Origin: Chamaecrista fasciculata
Taxonomy: Eukaryota > Streptophyta > Magnoliopsida > Fabales > Fabaceae
Length of the DNA: 64,000 nt
Reading direction: 5' to 3'
Assembly: GCA_003254925.1 (NCBI GenBank)
Contig: QANZ01009716.1
Span: 1 to 64,000 of the forward strand
Made by a program: the position numbers and the translations under genes. The notes beneath the pieces were generated by a model. It was not told where the DNA came from. It saw only the letters and a program-made list of their open reading frames with translations, and searched no databases. Shown piece by piece: positions 12,442 to 25,189 of the stretch (position 1 is its first letter; each line of letters begins with the position of its first letter).

Positions 12442-12960
12442 GCCTATACTGTTCAATAATGAGTCACACACAAAAGTTTGTTCCCCCATTGTACAAGCAT
12501 CTATCCAATATTATTAAATATAGAATATGCAAAATATAATAATAGGGTTGGTAGTGGAATCCACACAACCATTTCACCTCTTTCACTAAGCATATAGAAT
12601 CATTATATATATGACGAAATTAAAGCATGCACGACACAGAATACTATATATATATATATATATATGTGATGAGTATATCAATGATTGATGGCTACATATA
12701 TATGTATATTATTTTACCTAGTTAGCTATTTAATTAAGAAAAAGAAGAAAGAAATGCATGCATATCTAATTATTATCATAATATATATATTGGTTTGGAA
12801 TTAATTTGAATCCTTGATTATACGTGGACAAGAGAACTTATCCAACCTAATAGTCATTTCATTGATAAATCAAGAGTAATAATGTGGAAGTTAGCTTGTG
12901 AAATTTTCATTATATATATATACTAATAGATTTAGCATATTGATTTTTAATATTTTTAAT
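12442..12960. repeat. Dispersed duplication, second partial copy
   Basis: From 12442 the sequence repeats the last 260 bp of the 10471-11640 unit ('cctatactgttcaataatg' through 'gatggctacatat'). It continues into a stretch (12770-12960) that recurs at 41399-41610. It therefore links the two duplication families. No gene was found. Confidence 0.7.
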
Positions 12961-14032
12961 ATGAAATAGCAAGTTATTTATATTTTAAATAATAAAATGA
13001 TTAAAAAATTAATCCTTTTCTACTCCTCACTCGATCTCTTGTTATGCATTTTATATCTGATGATAGAGACAATCTTGTTTTTTTAGTCTACCACTCTTTC
13101 ATTACTGCTAATAGTGAACCTGCTCATAGTGACAGAAAATGAATGAAAATCAATTTGAGACCAACAGTAAAACGTTTTTAAAAGTTATGAGACTAAAATT
13201 GCAACAACAAAAAATTATAAGAACAAATTAAGACCTTTGTCAAAGTTATAAAACCAAAATTACAAAAAAAGAATTATGGGACCAAAAGTACACTTTAGCC
13301 TAATCATTATAACATGTTCCAAACACAATTATTAGCATAAAAATAGATATTCAAGGATCAATTTTGTAGTAAAACATTATTGAGTTTTTCAATAATAATG
13401 TTTACATTCTCCCTTTTCTTGCTATGTTCTTGACATCATATTTCAGCTTACTAAACACCCATCTTAAACCTTAACCCTAACATCCATTGAACTCAGAAGA
13501 AAAGATGTGAGGGACATCATCATTATTCTTCACTTCTCTCTAATTTCAACTTAAATCATAATTCAACATAGTCATAACCAATAAATGTAAGATGGTTATA
13601 TAGAATCGTACTGTCTTAATCTTGTCAGACATAATTAGACCTGTTCATGATTTCAAGTAATCCTGAACTACTTGAGCCTAGGCCCATAAGTAGATATACT
13701 CAATATATAAAAATAAGATTTTGATCTAACATAAGGCCTATTCACTAAATACTCAAATTAATTGAATAATCCATCCGATACTACCCAATGGATGAAGGAA
13801 GAATCTGATATTTGGGGTTCAGAGGATGAGCCCCAACCGTCGGATCATGACTTAGATGGAAAGTTGAATGATCGTGGCCGTTGACCGGCAACATGAAGAA
13901 TTTGGGGTTAGTTGGAAGTGCCTGTGTTAGCATGAGAATCGGGACAACGGTTTTGTGGCATATTTTCATGGTTTTTGGTTTTTATTTTTTTAGTTTTTAT
14001 AAATAAAATTGTTTATTTAATGGCAAATTGTT
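12961..14032. other. Intergenic DNA, no gene seen
   Basis: The sequence is AT-rich with a weak foldback structure around 13140-13310 ('gaccaaaa' phrases). A minus-strand open frame of 62 codons at 13781-13969 has no recognisable protein features. Confidence 0.5.
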
Positions 14033-14040
14033 GTTGTGCG

Positions 14041-14553
14041 TAGGGGTGTTCAAAACCGAACCAAACCGAACCAAAACCGACATTCAAATGGTTTGGTTCG
14101 GTTTAATTTTTCTTATTTTTGGGCGGTTCGGTTCGGTGGCGGTTTCACACTCTCCAAAACCGAACCGAACCGCAATTACATGTATATCAATATATGTATA
14201 TAAATAATATAATATAATATATTATATCTATATATATATGTATTNCATTGTACACATTTATATTTTCAATTTTTGGTGTGTACTTTTTTTTTGTTATGTC
14301 ATAACTTAATGAACATAGTGCTGCCATTTTTTAGATATTATGAAATTGGTACTTTTTTATATTAATTATAAAATTAATAGTAATTAAAGGTCAAACCGCC
14401 CAAACCAAACCGCTAAAACCGCCATTATATTGGTTTGGTTTGGTTTGATATTTTTTTTCAAACCGAACGGTTTGAGTTTTCTCCAAACCGAAGCGAGCGG
14501 TTCGGTTTGAAAAATCATTTTAAACTGCCCAAACCGCCCAACGAACACCACTA
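14041..14553. mobile_element. hAT-type MITE with 8-bp target duplication
   Basis: The termini TAGGGGTGTTC and GAACACCACTA form an imperfect terminal inverted repeat. They are flanked by identical GTTGTGCG octamers at 14033-14040 and 14554-14561, as expected for hAT. The interior is rich in 'aaccgaacc / ggttcggtt' motifs in both orientations and has no ORF. One N (14245) lies inside. Confidence 0.88.
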
Positions 14554-14561
14554 GTTGTGCG

Positions 14562-16238
14562 TGTCTACAAATACTATAAGGGCGAGATTGACGTGGACAT
14601 CTTTCTTTCTTTTCTTTTTTTAACTACAATGGTGTATAATTGTATATATATTTTCTCAATATTTGAATATAAAATAACTTTTTAAAGCTTCATATGTACT
14701 TCTAGTTCTTCATTTTTTAAGAGATTATATAATTCAGCATTTTATCTCTTTTTCTTATAGTTTTAATGTTATGAGTTTTTTAAAAGTTGTGCTTTTTTAT
14801 CATAGATTCATTTTAGAGTCTAATTTAACTTTTTTTTTTTACTTATGATATTAACTAGGTGATAATAATCTCATAATTTGAGGACTAAAATAAAACAAAA
14901 AATAATTTGAGGATTAAAATAAAACTAACCTCATAATTTGAATACCTTAATAACTATTTAATTTTAAAATTACTACAAAAGAAAAATAAATTTAGACTAT
15001 CCAAGCTCAAACTTATAGGCTTGGGGAAATATTTAGGTATTGGGTATAGTTTTATTTGAAGTTAGACCTAGATCCAAGTCCATTTACATTAAAAGCTTAT
15101 GGGCTTGAGCTTGAGTAGCCCAAGCACAACCCATGAGCAGGTTTAGACATAACATAGAAAATCAAATAATGTTCTCATTTTCTTTAAGGAAAACATAATG
15201 ATTAAGAAAAGTAACTAGAAAGGGTGTCTATTCTTTGTTGTTTGGTGTTAACAATAGAATTCATTTTTAGCTGTTTAAGTTTGATCTAGAAAAGAAAACA
15301 AAATATTTAAACATATTAACTATTACTATTTTGAAATTTTGGACATCAAAAAGACACTAGTATCAACTTTCAAATATGATTTCATTGATTTGTCATGTAA
15401 ATTCTAGAAACTTTCACCATTCTATTAATATATTTTTTAATTTAACCAACTACAGTGAATGTTACCACCAGAAAATGACTTCTGCCATGTTAAGGATTTG
15501 TTGTTTTCCACTCAAGCTGCCCTTTGCAGTTGACTAAATCTAGATTTTCCTTGACTGCTTCCCAGAATTCATTTTCCACAAATTAAATGTATCCTAAAAG
15601 TATCAGATTTCACTTTCTTATATTGTTTTTGGGTACCATCAAATTTTATTTTCAAATATGCATTAACATTTATAATATAGTAAGAAAACTGCAATAATAC
15701 AATATTCTCCCCAAATCATGAGTTAATCTGAATGTTTAGAACATTTGATATATTCAACAATGTGACTAAATAATCATGCACTCATGGCTGAATGAATCAT
15801 GAATAAAATCATAACAACGTGACTAAATAATCATATCATTAAATAATTGAATTATATGATCAACAAATTAATTTTTATTCACAAGTTAAAGAATATAAAT
15901 GCTTATAGTACCAAATTCAAAGGATCTCGCGATTTTTGAGATGAACAAAAGACTCACAAATCACCATGTTCCAAAATATAATTCAGGCTAGCATGTGTTT
16001 CTCTAGTGGTTTTCACCTTTCTTCTGCCCTTTTTTCTTTTGCTTTGCTGGCTTTCCAATGAATTTATATATGTCATTGAATACTTTGTAGTACACAAAAT
16101 TCATAGGTGCAAAACTAAAATGAAAGTACTAGTCCACTCATGAAGAATAGCCCCCCCTCGACAAATTAAGAAACGATTTCCCCCAATAAAGCATATTTTT
16201 TCTTTCATCAAAAAGTTCTCTGGAATTGTAGATTATCA
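14562..16238. other. Intergenic DNA downstream of the helicase gene
   Basis: This lies 3' of the minus-strand helicase gene. The part next to 16238 probably includes its 3' UTR; AT-rich polyadenylation-like signals are common but none can be singled out. No other gene or bounded transposon is visible. Confidence 0.5.
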
Positions 16239-19200
16239 TCAGTCTAGTAAACCAGACTCCTTCAGAGCACCTTTGAAGTCTTGGACACTTTTCTCTCGGA
16301 CCTGCACACCAAGAAAGTAGTCAGATGATGTAAGATGATGGTATGTTCGAAACTTAACATCAAGTCGTAGTAGTGAATATTTGCCAATTCAAATTCTAAA
16401 TAGACATGATCCTATAATACTTATATTGCAATTATCCAGAAGCATACCTCTTTTATTTGAGTGCCGAAGTGCCTCTCAATCTTTGCCATGATATTTTCAT
16501 CCCCTTCACCACATATCAGATTAAACACAGCACCTGCAGGATCGCATGAAACAATTAGCAGAACAAACTTAGTATTTCAATTGAAATGCCATTGCCATAA
16601 CTTCAAGGCGGCTAAAAATAATGATTTTTGTTTTCACTACATGGATAAAGCTAAAATTTCTAAATATCTTATATTGAGCCTATATCTTAGTATTTCAATT
16701 ACTAGTTCCATCGGTGACATTCAGAACTTGCTTATATCAAATTCTCAACCAATTTGTAACACCCAAATTGCCCGTTTGGCCCTTTATAAGGAAAACAAAG
16801 CCAATTACCCAATTAAAAAGAAAAACAAAAAAAATAAATTAATAATAACCTTAAAAGGTAGAAGGGGTATTGTTGCTATCTGAGTGATGTGTTTGAAATA
16901 AATAGTCTCTTCTTTGAACATACAGAAACTTGATTGAACAATTTAGCTAAGCCACCACCTAAAGAAGTGAGATAGAGCCATATTATATGACAGAATCTAC
17001 AAGTTAATGGGCTACAAACTAGAAACTTACCCTTGCGCCCAAAACGTCCAGCCCTACCAACCCTGTGCAAATACACCTCACAATCAGGCTCGGGTTCACG
17101 GGTATACTCAGCAGTATGTTTCACCGGAAGGACATAATTGATAACCAAATTAACCTGAGCAGGTACACAACAGACAAATGTCATCACACTGAGAAGCAAA
17201 TGAGAAATGAAACATATACACAAAAGGGACAAGGTGTAAAACAGAACAAATCCAGCACCTGCTGCTGATCAAAGCCTCGAGCGAGAACGTCAGTTGATAT
17301 TACAACTTGAGTCAGGCCATCTCTGAACTCCTTAACAATCTTATCTCTATCTTGATGGTCGAGAGCACCTTGTATAGCGGTAACAGCATAGCCCAAATCA
17401 ACTAGTGCTTTCTGCAACATCTTTGCACTATTTCTTGTGCGAACAAATATAATTGTTTGCCCCACATTCTCTCCAATTTCTAAAATGTAATCTTTAATAA
17501 CTTCTATCTTAGAAAGTTCATCAGGACACTTCACCTTATATTGCTTCACTGACTCTAAAGACAGTTCTTCTTTCTTCACAAAAAGTTGGTTATGATCATT
17601 CTTCACTGTCCTTGAAACAAAGTTCTTGACAACGTCGTTAAATGTAGCGGAAAACAAAAGAACCTGGAGCGGAAACATACAAGCCAATGGGAAAAAAAGA
17701 AGAAGTCAGATCCTGGTATTAATTAATATAATTATAAACAAATAAGACAATCTGTGCATCGAAGTTTTCTGAAAACCAAAAGAATATGTAAAATATGAAT
17801 TAACTCACATACAAACTGAAACTAAAATAGCTTTTGTATAAACAGAAACATTAAACAAACCATATATTCAAGCAAATATGCCGTGTTTCTTCACGATTAG
17901 TTGGCATAAAAGCTAACAACTACATGCATGAGAGGTGCTACTTCAAAAATGTGTGCTCAGGTGCGACTGTAAACTACATCTCTCTCTGCATGAATGGGCA
18001 AACAGTGCATGGTTCAGGAAATAGGGTTCAACAAACCTGACAGTTAGCATTGACCTTTTCTATATCTTTCATTATCCTCAATGATTCATCTTTAAAACCG
18101 TCCTGCACAAGCACAAGGACAATTGACAACAATTAATAAAATGGAGGCATAGTATTAGTATATTTAGCAACTAAATATAAGCATGACGAGTTCAAAAACC
18201 ATAGCTATCCCAAAAACCTTAGACCATGCCCTAAAATCTCTAGCGTATTTCCAGGTTCCAATGAGATAATTGTAACAGATAAGGAGCCAGGTGGTTTACA
18301 AGTGCCATCTCATCCAACAGACATGATCATAGATGGCTTAAATTGCAACTGGACGATTGTTGCTAAATTAAGTTTTACAGGGTTAAAATGCTAGGCATAC
18401 TACAATACTAATTATTGAACTTGTAATCAAATAGAATCATGAAACTTTACAAAATATGATAACAGAAGTAAAAATTCATTAGCATGCAAAAATTACCTCC
18501 GCAAGCATTTGATCAGCCTCATCAAAGACAAGAATTCTTAATCTGGTTACACTGAGTTTCTTATTCGACATCCACTTCCTCATGGTACCAGGAGTCCCAA
18601 TTACTACTTGTGCCATAATAGGTGGCCGTTCATATATTGGAATGCCGTAAGCTGGTACGGCACATTCTGATTTAATTCCAGTGTATTTCCCCATCTTACA
18701 AAGAACTTCCATGGTCTGGCAATTACAGTAAACATCATTCATTATTTTCTAATCCTAGTGATAATTAATAACGAATGGAAAGCACAGAACAGAATTATCT
18801 CACCTGAATAGCCAATTCTCTTGTTGGGCAAATGCAGAGGGCTTGAGGAGCCTTCAAGTGAGGATCAACACGACTTAGCATGCCAAGCACAAAGCATGTG
18901 GTCTTGCCTGAACCGTTATGTGCCTGTGCGATCAAGTCTTTAAAAGGAGGGTTCAAGATCATAGGCAAAGTGACAGCTTGGATTTTGCTAGGCTTGGGGA
19001 ATTTCATCTCAACATATAGTCCTTTCAGCAAATCTGGAGAGAGATTCAACTCTTCGAAGGTGCTCGCGGAGGTATATGGTGTATCAACAGATGTGACCTA
19101 CTTCATTCAAATTTAAGCCTAAAATTCCTTAGTAGATGATCGAAGTCGAAAATCCCTAGCTCCTAGCACCAAGAAGCTACTTCTTGAAAAACGGATTGCA

Positions 19201-19413
19201 TTTATATAGTGAAAAAAGATGAAAACACAGACTGATCGATGATCCAAAAGGACTTGTGATGTAGGGTAGAAAGAACCAAGATTCATGGTGCGGGAATGTA
19301 AGAGCATCAAACATAATTCTAAAAGAATGTACCGCTTGAATGTTGGAGTCGTGGATGGCTAATTTGTCAATGCTAATTTGTAGCGGAACTTGCTCCTCTG
19401 CTTCATTCGCCAT
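16239..19413 (-). CDS. DEAD-box ATP-dependent RNA helicase, DBP5/LOS4 (RH38) type
   Basis: This is probably the plant DBP5/LOS4 helicase, which remodels mRNPs at the nuclear pore during mRNA export. Eight exons with GT-AG borders join in frame: 19333-19413, 18804-19097, 18497-18715, 18037-18102, 17259-17663, 17031-17154, 16448-16533 and 16239-16301. They give 445 residues. The motifs are in order: Q motif FPKPSKIQ (60-67), motif I AHNGSGKT (86-93), PTRELA (118-123), GTPGT (165-169), DEAD (190-193), SAT (225-227), ARGFD (348-352) and HRVGRAGRFGR (385-395). The insert 'LPMILNPPFKDLIAQAHNGSGKT' spacing and the C-terminal 'ALKESGLLD' end are DBP5-like rather than eIF4A-like. The N-terminal extension is about 45 residues, shorter than the usual acidic extension of plant orthologues. 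No break is seen, so the gene appears functional. Confidence 0.95.
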
Positions 19414-19680
19414 AGTAGACTCTGCGAAAATATGAGAAGTGGAGTGACGAAAGTAGATGGACTGAGGCGTTATTAATAGGGAAATACCATAGCTTAAGCT
19501 TTAAGCCATCGGATTTTTTTTTTTCTCTCTCTTCTTTTTGTTTTAATTTCAGTTAATTTTTTCTGGCCTAAAGTTTAATTTCAGTTAATTATTGTGTTAA
19601 AATTATGAGACAAATTTTCCATAGCAGCTATAGTGTTTTTTGAAATAATTTATGGAGATATATCTATATCTATATCTATA

Positions 19681-20258
19681 TCTATACTATTATATATGTG
19701 TGAGGACCCTTGGTTGGTAAAAAATAATTAAATTAAAAAATAAGAAATAAATATGTGGAATTTGATAATGGGCTAACTATATAGATAATGGAAGAGAGAA
19801 AATAGTAGATGAAATTTAAGAAAATGAAAATTTATTATTTAGTCTTTTAATTTTCACACTTCTAATGATTTAGTCCATGAATAATAAAAGTATACTCCCT
19901 CTAGTTCACAATATCTGCCTTAATTTTGGAGAATTTTATGTTTTAAAATATCTTATATTTTACAAAATCAAGAAAGCATTAATTATTTTTTTTACAATTT
20001 TATCTCTACCTATTCTCTCTTAATAATAAATACCCTTTGAAAATAGGAAAGAATAAATAAGGGTAATATAATCTTTTTATCCTAAATTTTTCTAAGTTTA
20101 AGATGAATTAATCATTTTCTTGATCTATGTGCACCCACCAAATTACAACAAATATTGTGAATCAAATGGAGTACTATTTAGTCATTGAATAACTAAAAAT
20201 ATTAAATCAAACTATATATACATATTTTCATGCCTGTTAAGACACGAAAAACGCATAG
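19681..20258 (+). mobile_element. Non-autonomous Helitron with a nested Stowaway MITE
   Basis: The 5' end TCTATACTATTATATA follows an A, and the 3' end ATAG precedes a T. A degenerate hairpin (CATGCCTGTTAAGACACG, about 20229-20246) lies just inside the 3' end. Its 5' part is the inverted counterpart of the element at 379-687. The last bases are ATAG rather than CTAG, so the 3' end has decayed. Positions 19895-20171 are a later insertion. Confidence 0.65.
19895..20171. mobile_element. Stowaway-like MITE
   Basis: The termini CTCCCTCT... and ...ATGGAG are flanked by TA dinucleotides (19893-19894 and 20172-20173). The outer sequence resembles the common plant 'ctccctccgt' Tc1/mariner-type MITE ends. 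It shares the 'gaattaatcattttcttgat' block with the MITE at 44842-45145. It sits inside the Helitron at 19681-20258. Confidence 0.75.
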
Positions 20259-20663
20259 TATATATATATATATGTTTAAGGATAAAAAGACAGTATTTTT
20301 TATATTATTTTAAAAAATTTATGATGCTAGAACTTTAAATAAATATTTAATATTTTTTAAAATAAAGTATTTAAGACTAAAATAAAATTTAACACATATA
20401 TATAAGGCTAAAATAGTATTGACCAAAATAAAACAATGAAATTTTGGTGCACCATTATTTTAACACTAAAAAATAAAATAAAATCAAACATAGGAAGCTA
20501 TTGTAGAGGGTAATCTTAAACCTTAGTAAAATCTTAAAATTTTAAAATTGAAAATAAAAGAACGAAAGGAGGGCAGAGTAGTAACTTAAGAGGGGCAATT
20601 AATAAGATGAGATTTCGTGGGAACCAAGTCAGGGATTAATAATCATTAAATGACCAAAAAAAA
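20259..20663. other. AT-rich intergenic DNA
   Basis: No gene or bounded repeat was recognised between the Helitron and the segmental duplication. Confidence 0.5.
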
Positions 20664-22310
20664 TAAAATTGTATTTAATGATGATTTTTTTACATTTGGC
20701 AGCGGTTCTTACCATTGCTAAATGAATTGGCAACAATTTTCAAAATTGCTGCTACGATCAGCTTGGGGAACATATAGCTAATTGTTTTTACAACTATCAG
20801 AATAATCGTCACTAAATGGCCGTCTTTGATTTTTTTTTGGAGTATTTTAAATTTAAAGAATCAAAAGATAATGAAAGATTATAAAGTATTCAGGATTTAT
20901 ATTTACTATTATGGCCTTCACTTTTCAACTTAGCTTAAATTTACAGTGACATGAGAAATAAATTTAAATTAAAATCATTTCTTATTTTGTTCCATTCTCC
21001 TCTCCAACCTACAGATTAGAATATTAATTTGGATCTTCTATAGTACTTTAAAAATGTAGTATTGAAAGAAAAAAGAATATGATAAACAGATAAAGTGTCA
21101 GTATGACTAACTTTCTCTTTCTACTTGTTCTTTTCTCTCTCAGCACTATATTTATAGTGCACTATAGAGGATCCAAATTAATCATAACATACTCTTAAAA
21201 AGAGTTAATTAATTTTTGGAGTTTTTCACAAATTAATGGATGAAGTTTGAATCGAAAATAAAGTATGAAATTTTAGTAAATGGAATGTATTTTTAAAAAA
21301 TTATTATAAAATGTGTGAGCACGTAAATATATCTTTTGCGATTTAGTAATGTGATCCAAGCTAGCGTTGGTGCCTGGCTTTAAGGGTGTTCGTTAGGCGG
21401 TTTGGGCGATCTTGAACAAAATTTTTAACCGAACCGCTCACATCGGTTTGAAGTAATTCTTAACCAAGCGGTTAAAAATAATTTGTTTAACAAAACCAAA
21501 CCAATAAATAGGCGGTTTGGGCGGTCAGTTTGAGCAGTTAACAAGCTTATTAGTCGTTTTTATTAATTAATTATAAAATTAGAGAGAAAAAATTAGTGTT
21601 TTGGAGTAATAAATCCAATTTATAGAACAGATAAAAAAATGACAAATGAGACTAGAGATTTGAGAGGATAAAATTGTATGATGAAGAATAGTAGTTAATT
21701 GTTATCTAAGATAAAACAAATTTTATGATTCAATAAGATAACATAATAAAAAAAATATAATAAAATCAAATGATGATAAAAAATTAATAAAATTTATTTT
21801 ATAAAATGTAATCGCATATAACACAATATAAGTAAAAATAGCTATATATAAATACTAGCCGTCGATTCGATTAATTGTATGTCTAAATTGTTAACCGAAC
21901 CAAACCATCCAATTTTAATGCATTTTTAACCAAAAAAAACCGCTCAATTGATCGGTTTAATTCGATTTTGCTTCGGTTCGGTTTAGTTTGGTCAAATTGG
22001 TTTGGTTCAGTTTTGAACACCCCTACCTGGCCTATACTGTTCAATAATGAGTCACACACAAAAGTTTGTTCTCCCATTGTACAAGCATATATCCAATATT
22101 ATTAAATACAGAATATGCAAAATATAATAGGGTTGTGTGGAACCATTTCACCTCTTTCACTAAGCATAGAATCACTAGCTATATGACGAAATTAAAGCAT
22201 GCATGACACAGAATAATATATATATATATATATATATATATGAGATCAGTATCAATAATTGATGGCTACATATGTATATTATCTTACCTAGCTATCTATT
22301 TACTTAAGCA
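20664..22310. repeat. Dispersed segmental duplication, copy 2
   Basis: This copy is collinear with 10471-11640 and is longer because a complete hAT MITE (21381-22025) interrupts it. Its right part repeats 'gttcaataatgagtcacaca' through 'atggctacatatgtatatta'. No coding content was found. Confidence 0.7.
21381..22025. mobile_element. hAT-type MITE inside the duplicated segment
   Basis: The left terminus TAAGGGTGTTCG and right terminus GAACACCCCTA are imperfect inverted repeats of the same type as at 14041-14553. The flanking octamers CCTGGCTT (21373-21380) and CCTGGCCT (22026-22033) match at 7 of 8 bases. The interior carries 'aaccgaaccg / cggtttggg' motifs and has no ORF. Confidence 0.78.
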
Positions 22311-23725
22311 GTGACGGAGCTAAAAATGATGTAGTGGTGTTTGGATGGTTTGAGAGAAAATGATGTATAATAGGGTGTGAAATTATATAAAAGGGTATGT
22401 AATGATTGTGGTTGGTTGAAATATGATTATGGATTTTTCTAATTTGTATAGGGGTAGAAATGATATGAATTAATGATGTTGAGATGGAGATTGAGATGAG
22501 ATGATAGGTGTTTGGGTGGGGTTTGACTGGGATGATATTAGGATGAGATAATCTTGGAAAGCGTGATTTCTCAAAATTTTGGGATGATGGATTTTGGTCC
22601 ATCCTATTGGATGAGATTATGGGCCAAAATGAAAATAACATTAAAATTCTTTTGAGAATGCAATTTGGTCCATCAATTTGTATCCGGCTAATTAATCAAT
22701 CCCTAACATGTGTGAGTGATAATTCAAATCTCGTAGAGAATCCCAGCCATGAATAATGGGGCACATTTATGAATTTGAATATAAAGAAAATAATAAGTAA
22801 TATTTTGGGGACTAGAATGCAAATAACATGAAAAGTATTGTAAACATAAAATTTGGTCCATAACATTGTATCGGTCCAAAGAATCGGTCCCTAATATCTG
22901 TACTCGGGGCTCGAACAAAGCTTGTACCGTCAACAATCGGGTATATTTTTTATTTGCAAGGTGCAAAAAATAACAAACAATATCGTGGGACCAGAATGCA
23001 NNNNNNNNNNNNNNNNNNNNNNNNNNNNNNNNNNNNNNNNNNNNNNNNNNNNNNNNNNNNNNNNNNNNNNNNNNNNNNNNNNNNNNNNNNNNNNNNNNNN
23101 NNNNNNNNNNNNNNNNNNNNNNNNNNNNNNNNNNNNNNNNNNNNNNNNNNNNNNNNNNNNNNNNNNNNNNNNNNNNNNNNNNNNNNNNNNNNNNNNNNNN
23201 NNNNNNNNNNNNNNNNNNNNNNNNNNNNNNNNNNNNNNNNNNNNNNNNNNNNNNNNNNNNNNNNNNNNNNNNNNNNNNNNNNNNNNNNNNNNNNNNNNNN
23301 NNNNNNNNNNNNNNNNNNNNNNNNNNNNNNNNNNNNNNNNNNNNNNNNNNNNNNNNNNNNNNNNNNNNNNNNNNNNNNNAAAATATATATGTGAGAGAGA
23401 GGGGGTGAATAAGAAAAAGAGGAAGAAAAAAGAAAAAATGATGAGTGGAGAGAGAAAGTTGTAAGTGTAATAAATGAGGGTATTGAAAATTACTATTTTG
23501 CTAAATAATTTTTTTATATTTGTATTAGAGTATAGGTAATTATAGGTATTTGAGTAGGGGTATGTTAGTAAATGTATGATAAATGGGATGATGATTTGGA
23601 TGAGATGAGCTGAGATTATGTGCCACACAAACACCCAAATTGGACTGTTCATCTAATTTTAGGTTGAGATTAGGATTAGGATAGGATGAGTTTAGGATGT
23701 GTTATTCCCAAAAAGGCCCTAAGAG
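22311..23725. other. Repeat-rich DNA interrupted by an assembly gap
   Basis: Left (from about 22343) and right (to about 23725) parts carry 'gtgtttggatgg' and 'cacaaacaccc' ends, with much 'gatgagat' low-complexity sequence between. This suggests a Tourist/Harbinger-like non-autonomous element. The phrase 'gggtatgtaatgattgtgg' recurs at 39644-39662. The 379-bp N gap at 23001-23379 hides the centre. Apparent open frames across the gap are meaningless. Confidence 0.4.
23001..23379. other. Assembly gap (379 N)
   Basis: An unbroken run of N. Nothing can be said about the content. Confidence 1.
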
Positions 23726-24595
23726 TTGAGTAAACAAGAATTGTGTGGAACAAGAGTGTGGTGAGGTACATTGGGTGGGTAACATGAAAATTTAGTCCCA
23801 CCACAAGCTTCCCCAATTTTCTACAAGAATAAACCACAAAGTTTCTTACTCTTACTTTTTACTCCACACTGAAAATCAAGACGCTATCACATATATATAG
23901 TCGATTTAATTAAATAACACTTAAATACCCTTTTTATTTTAAAATATTCATCAATTATCTTTTATAAATCGGCTTTAATGATATATATATATATATATAT
24001 ATTATACACAATCATATTTGGACAAGAAATCTTGATCTTATTTACTTGTATAAATGAAAAAATAAAAACAAAAATGATGAAATTAAATACAGCTTTTGGA
24101 TATTGAATGTATTCTTTTTGGTGATAATAAATACTGAACCTCACAGAAAAAACAAAGTGGTAAAAAGGCAAAAGGAAGAAATGTGCTTTCCTTGTAGCCT
24201 CTGTTTACATGTCTTCTCTATTGTTGTCAGTTTTATGTCACCTTTGAATTTGATCCCTTTTTCACTCACCAAAGAAAACAGAAAGGATCACAAATTTAAT
24301 TAATTAATTAATTAAGACTTCAAAACCAACAGCCTCATGCATACATATCGTCAAGTATTAATTAATTTTAATTTGGACCACCAGTTAAACCATAATACTT
24401 CTGAAAGTTACCTTTTATGAATGATTGACGTGTTGTATTCTTTCCTGTTTTTGCTGTCTAACTTTTGGTGTTTGTGGAATTTTCAATTAAACTAACTATT
24501 AATCTATTTAGAATAATTAAATACCTGGAAACCAAAGAATAATTAAATACCTAGTTAAATATTTAAAAAGCGAATTAATTATAATATTGTCGTAC
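23726..24595. other. AT-rich intergenic DNA
   Basis: No gene was found. Two short open frames near 23962-24303 contain TA-repeat-derived residues and no domain features. Confidence 0.5.
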
Positions 24596-24609
24596 CGTAC
24601 GTATATCTA

Positions 24610-24810
24610 TTTTTTTTTGGTACAAAAAATTTAGGTGAGTTGGGCCCGGGGGCTCACCAAGGCCAGAGCAGGCCTCAAGGCTCTATGAGCGCTTACAGAG
24701 GTATTTACAGATCGCCTACCAACAAGGCCCTCACATCGGCAGTGGGATTCAAACTCACGACCTTGTGGGTTATGAGTTGACTCCTTACCAACTGGGCCAA
24801 CCTTTGTTGG
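24610..24810 (-). mobile_element. tRNA-derived SINE, minus orientation
   Basis: Read on the minus strand, it starts with a tRNA-like head. Box A is TGGCCCAGTTGGTAAGGAGT and box B is GTGAGTTTGAATCCC, both RNA polymerase III promoter elements. A tRNA-unrelated body follows and it ends in an A-rich tail (the T-run at about 24610-24618). Direct repeats CGTACGTATATCTA at 24596-24609 and 24811-24824 (14 bp, identical) are the target-site duplication. Confidence 0.9.
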
Positions 24811-25189
24811 CGTACGTATATCTAATTTGTTCTAATAAACATTTTCTATGTCAAACTAGAAGGTAATCGATTTAAATAATTTTAATTTTTTTTAAGAAAA
24901 ACTTTTGCTGTTTAGTTATTTTTTACTATGATATATCTTTATCATCACAGTAAAGATTTACAATTATTTGACATAAATAACAAGCAGACGTTAGCACATT
25001 GTATTGATGACGCACTATATATAATTTATGAAAAATTAAATATTTCCCTTATGTTTTTTTCATTGACAATTTACACAAACAAAAAGGAAAAAAAACATAA
25101 TAATCCAGAAATTAATGAATAAACTAAATAGAATTTACACTGAAGCGATGAATTGATGACTTAAAACTTGTTTGTGGCTGGCTAATAAT

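Noticed and set aside
13781..13969. 62-codon minus-strand frame with a protein-like composition
   Set aside because: No conserved motif, no splice context and no similarity to a family I recognise. It is probably chance.
22922..23652. Long open frames on both strands across 22.9-23.6 kb
   Set aside because: They are open only because they cross the 379-N gap. The flanking residues show no protein features.
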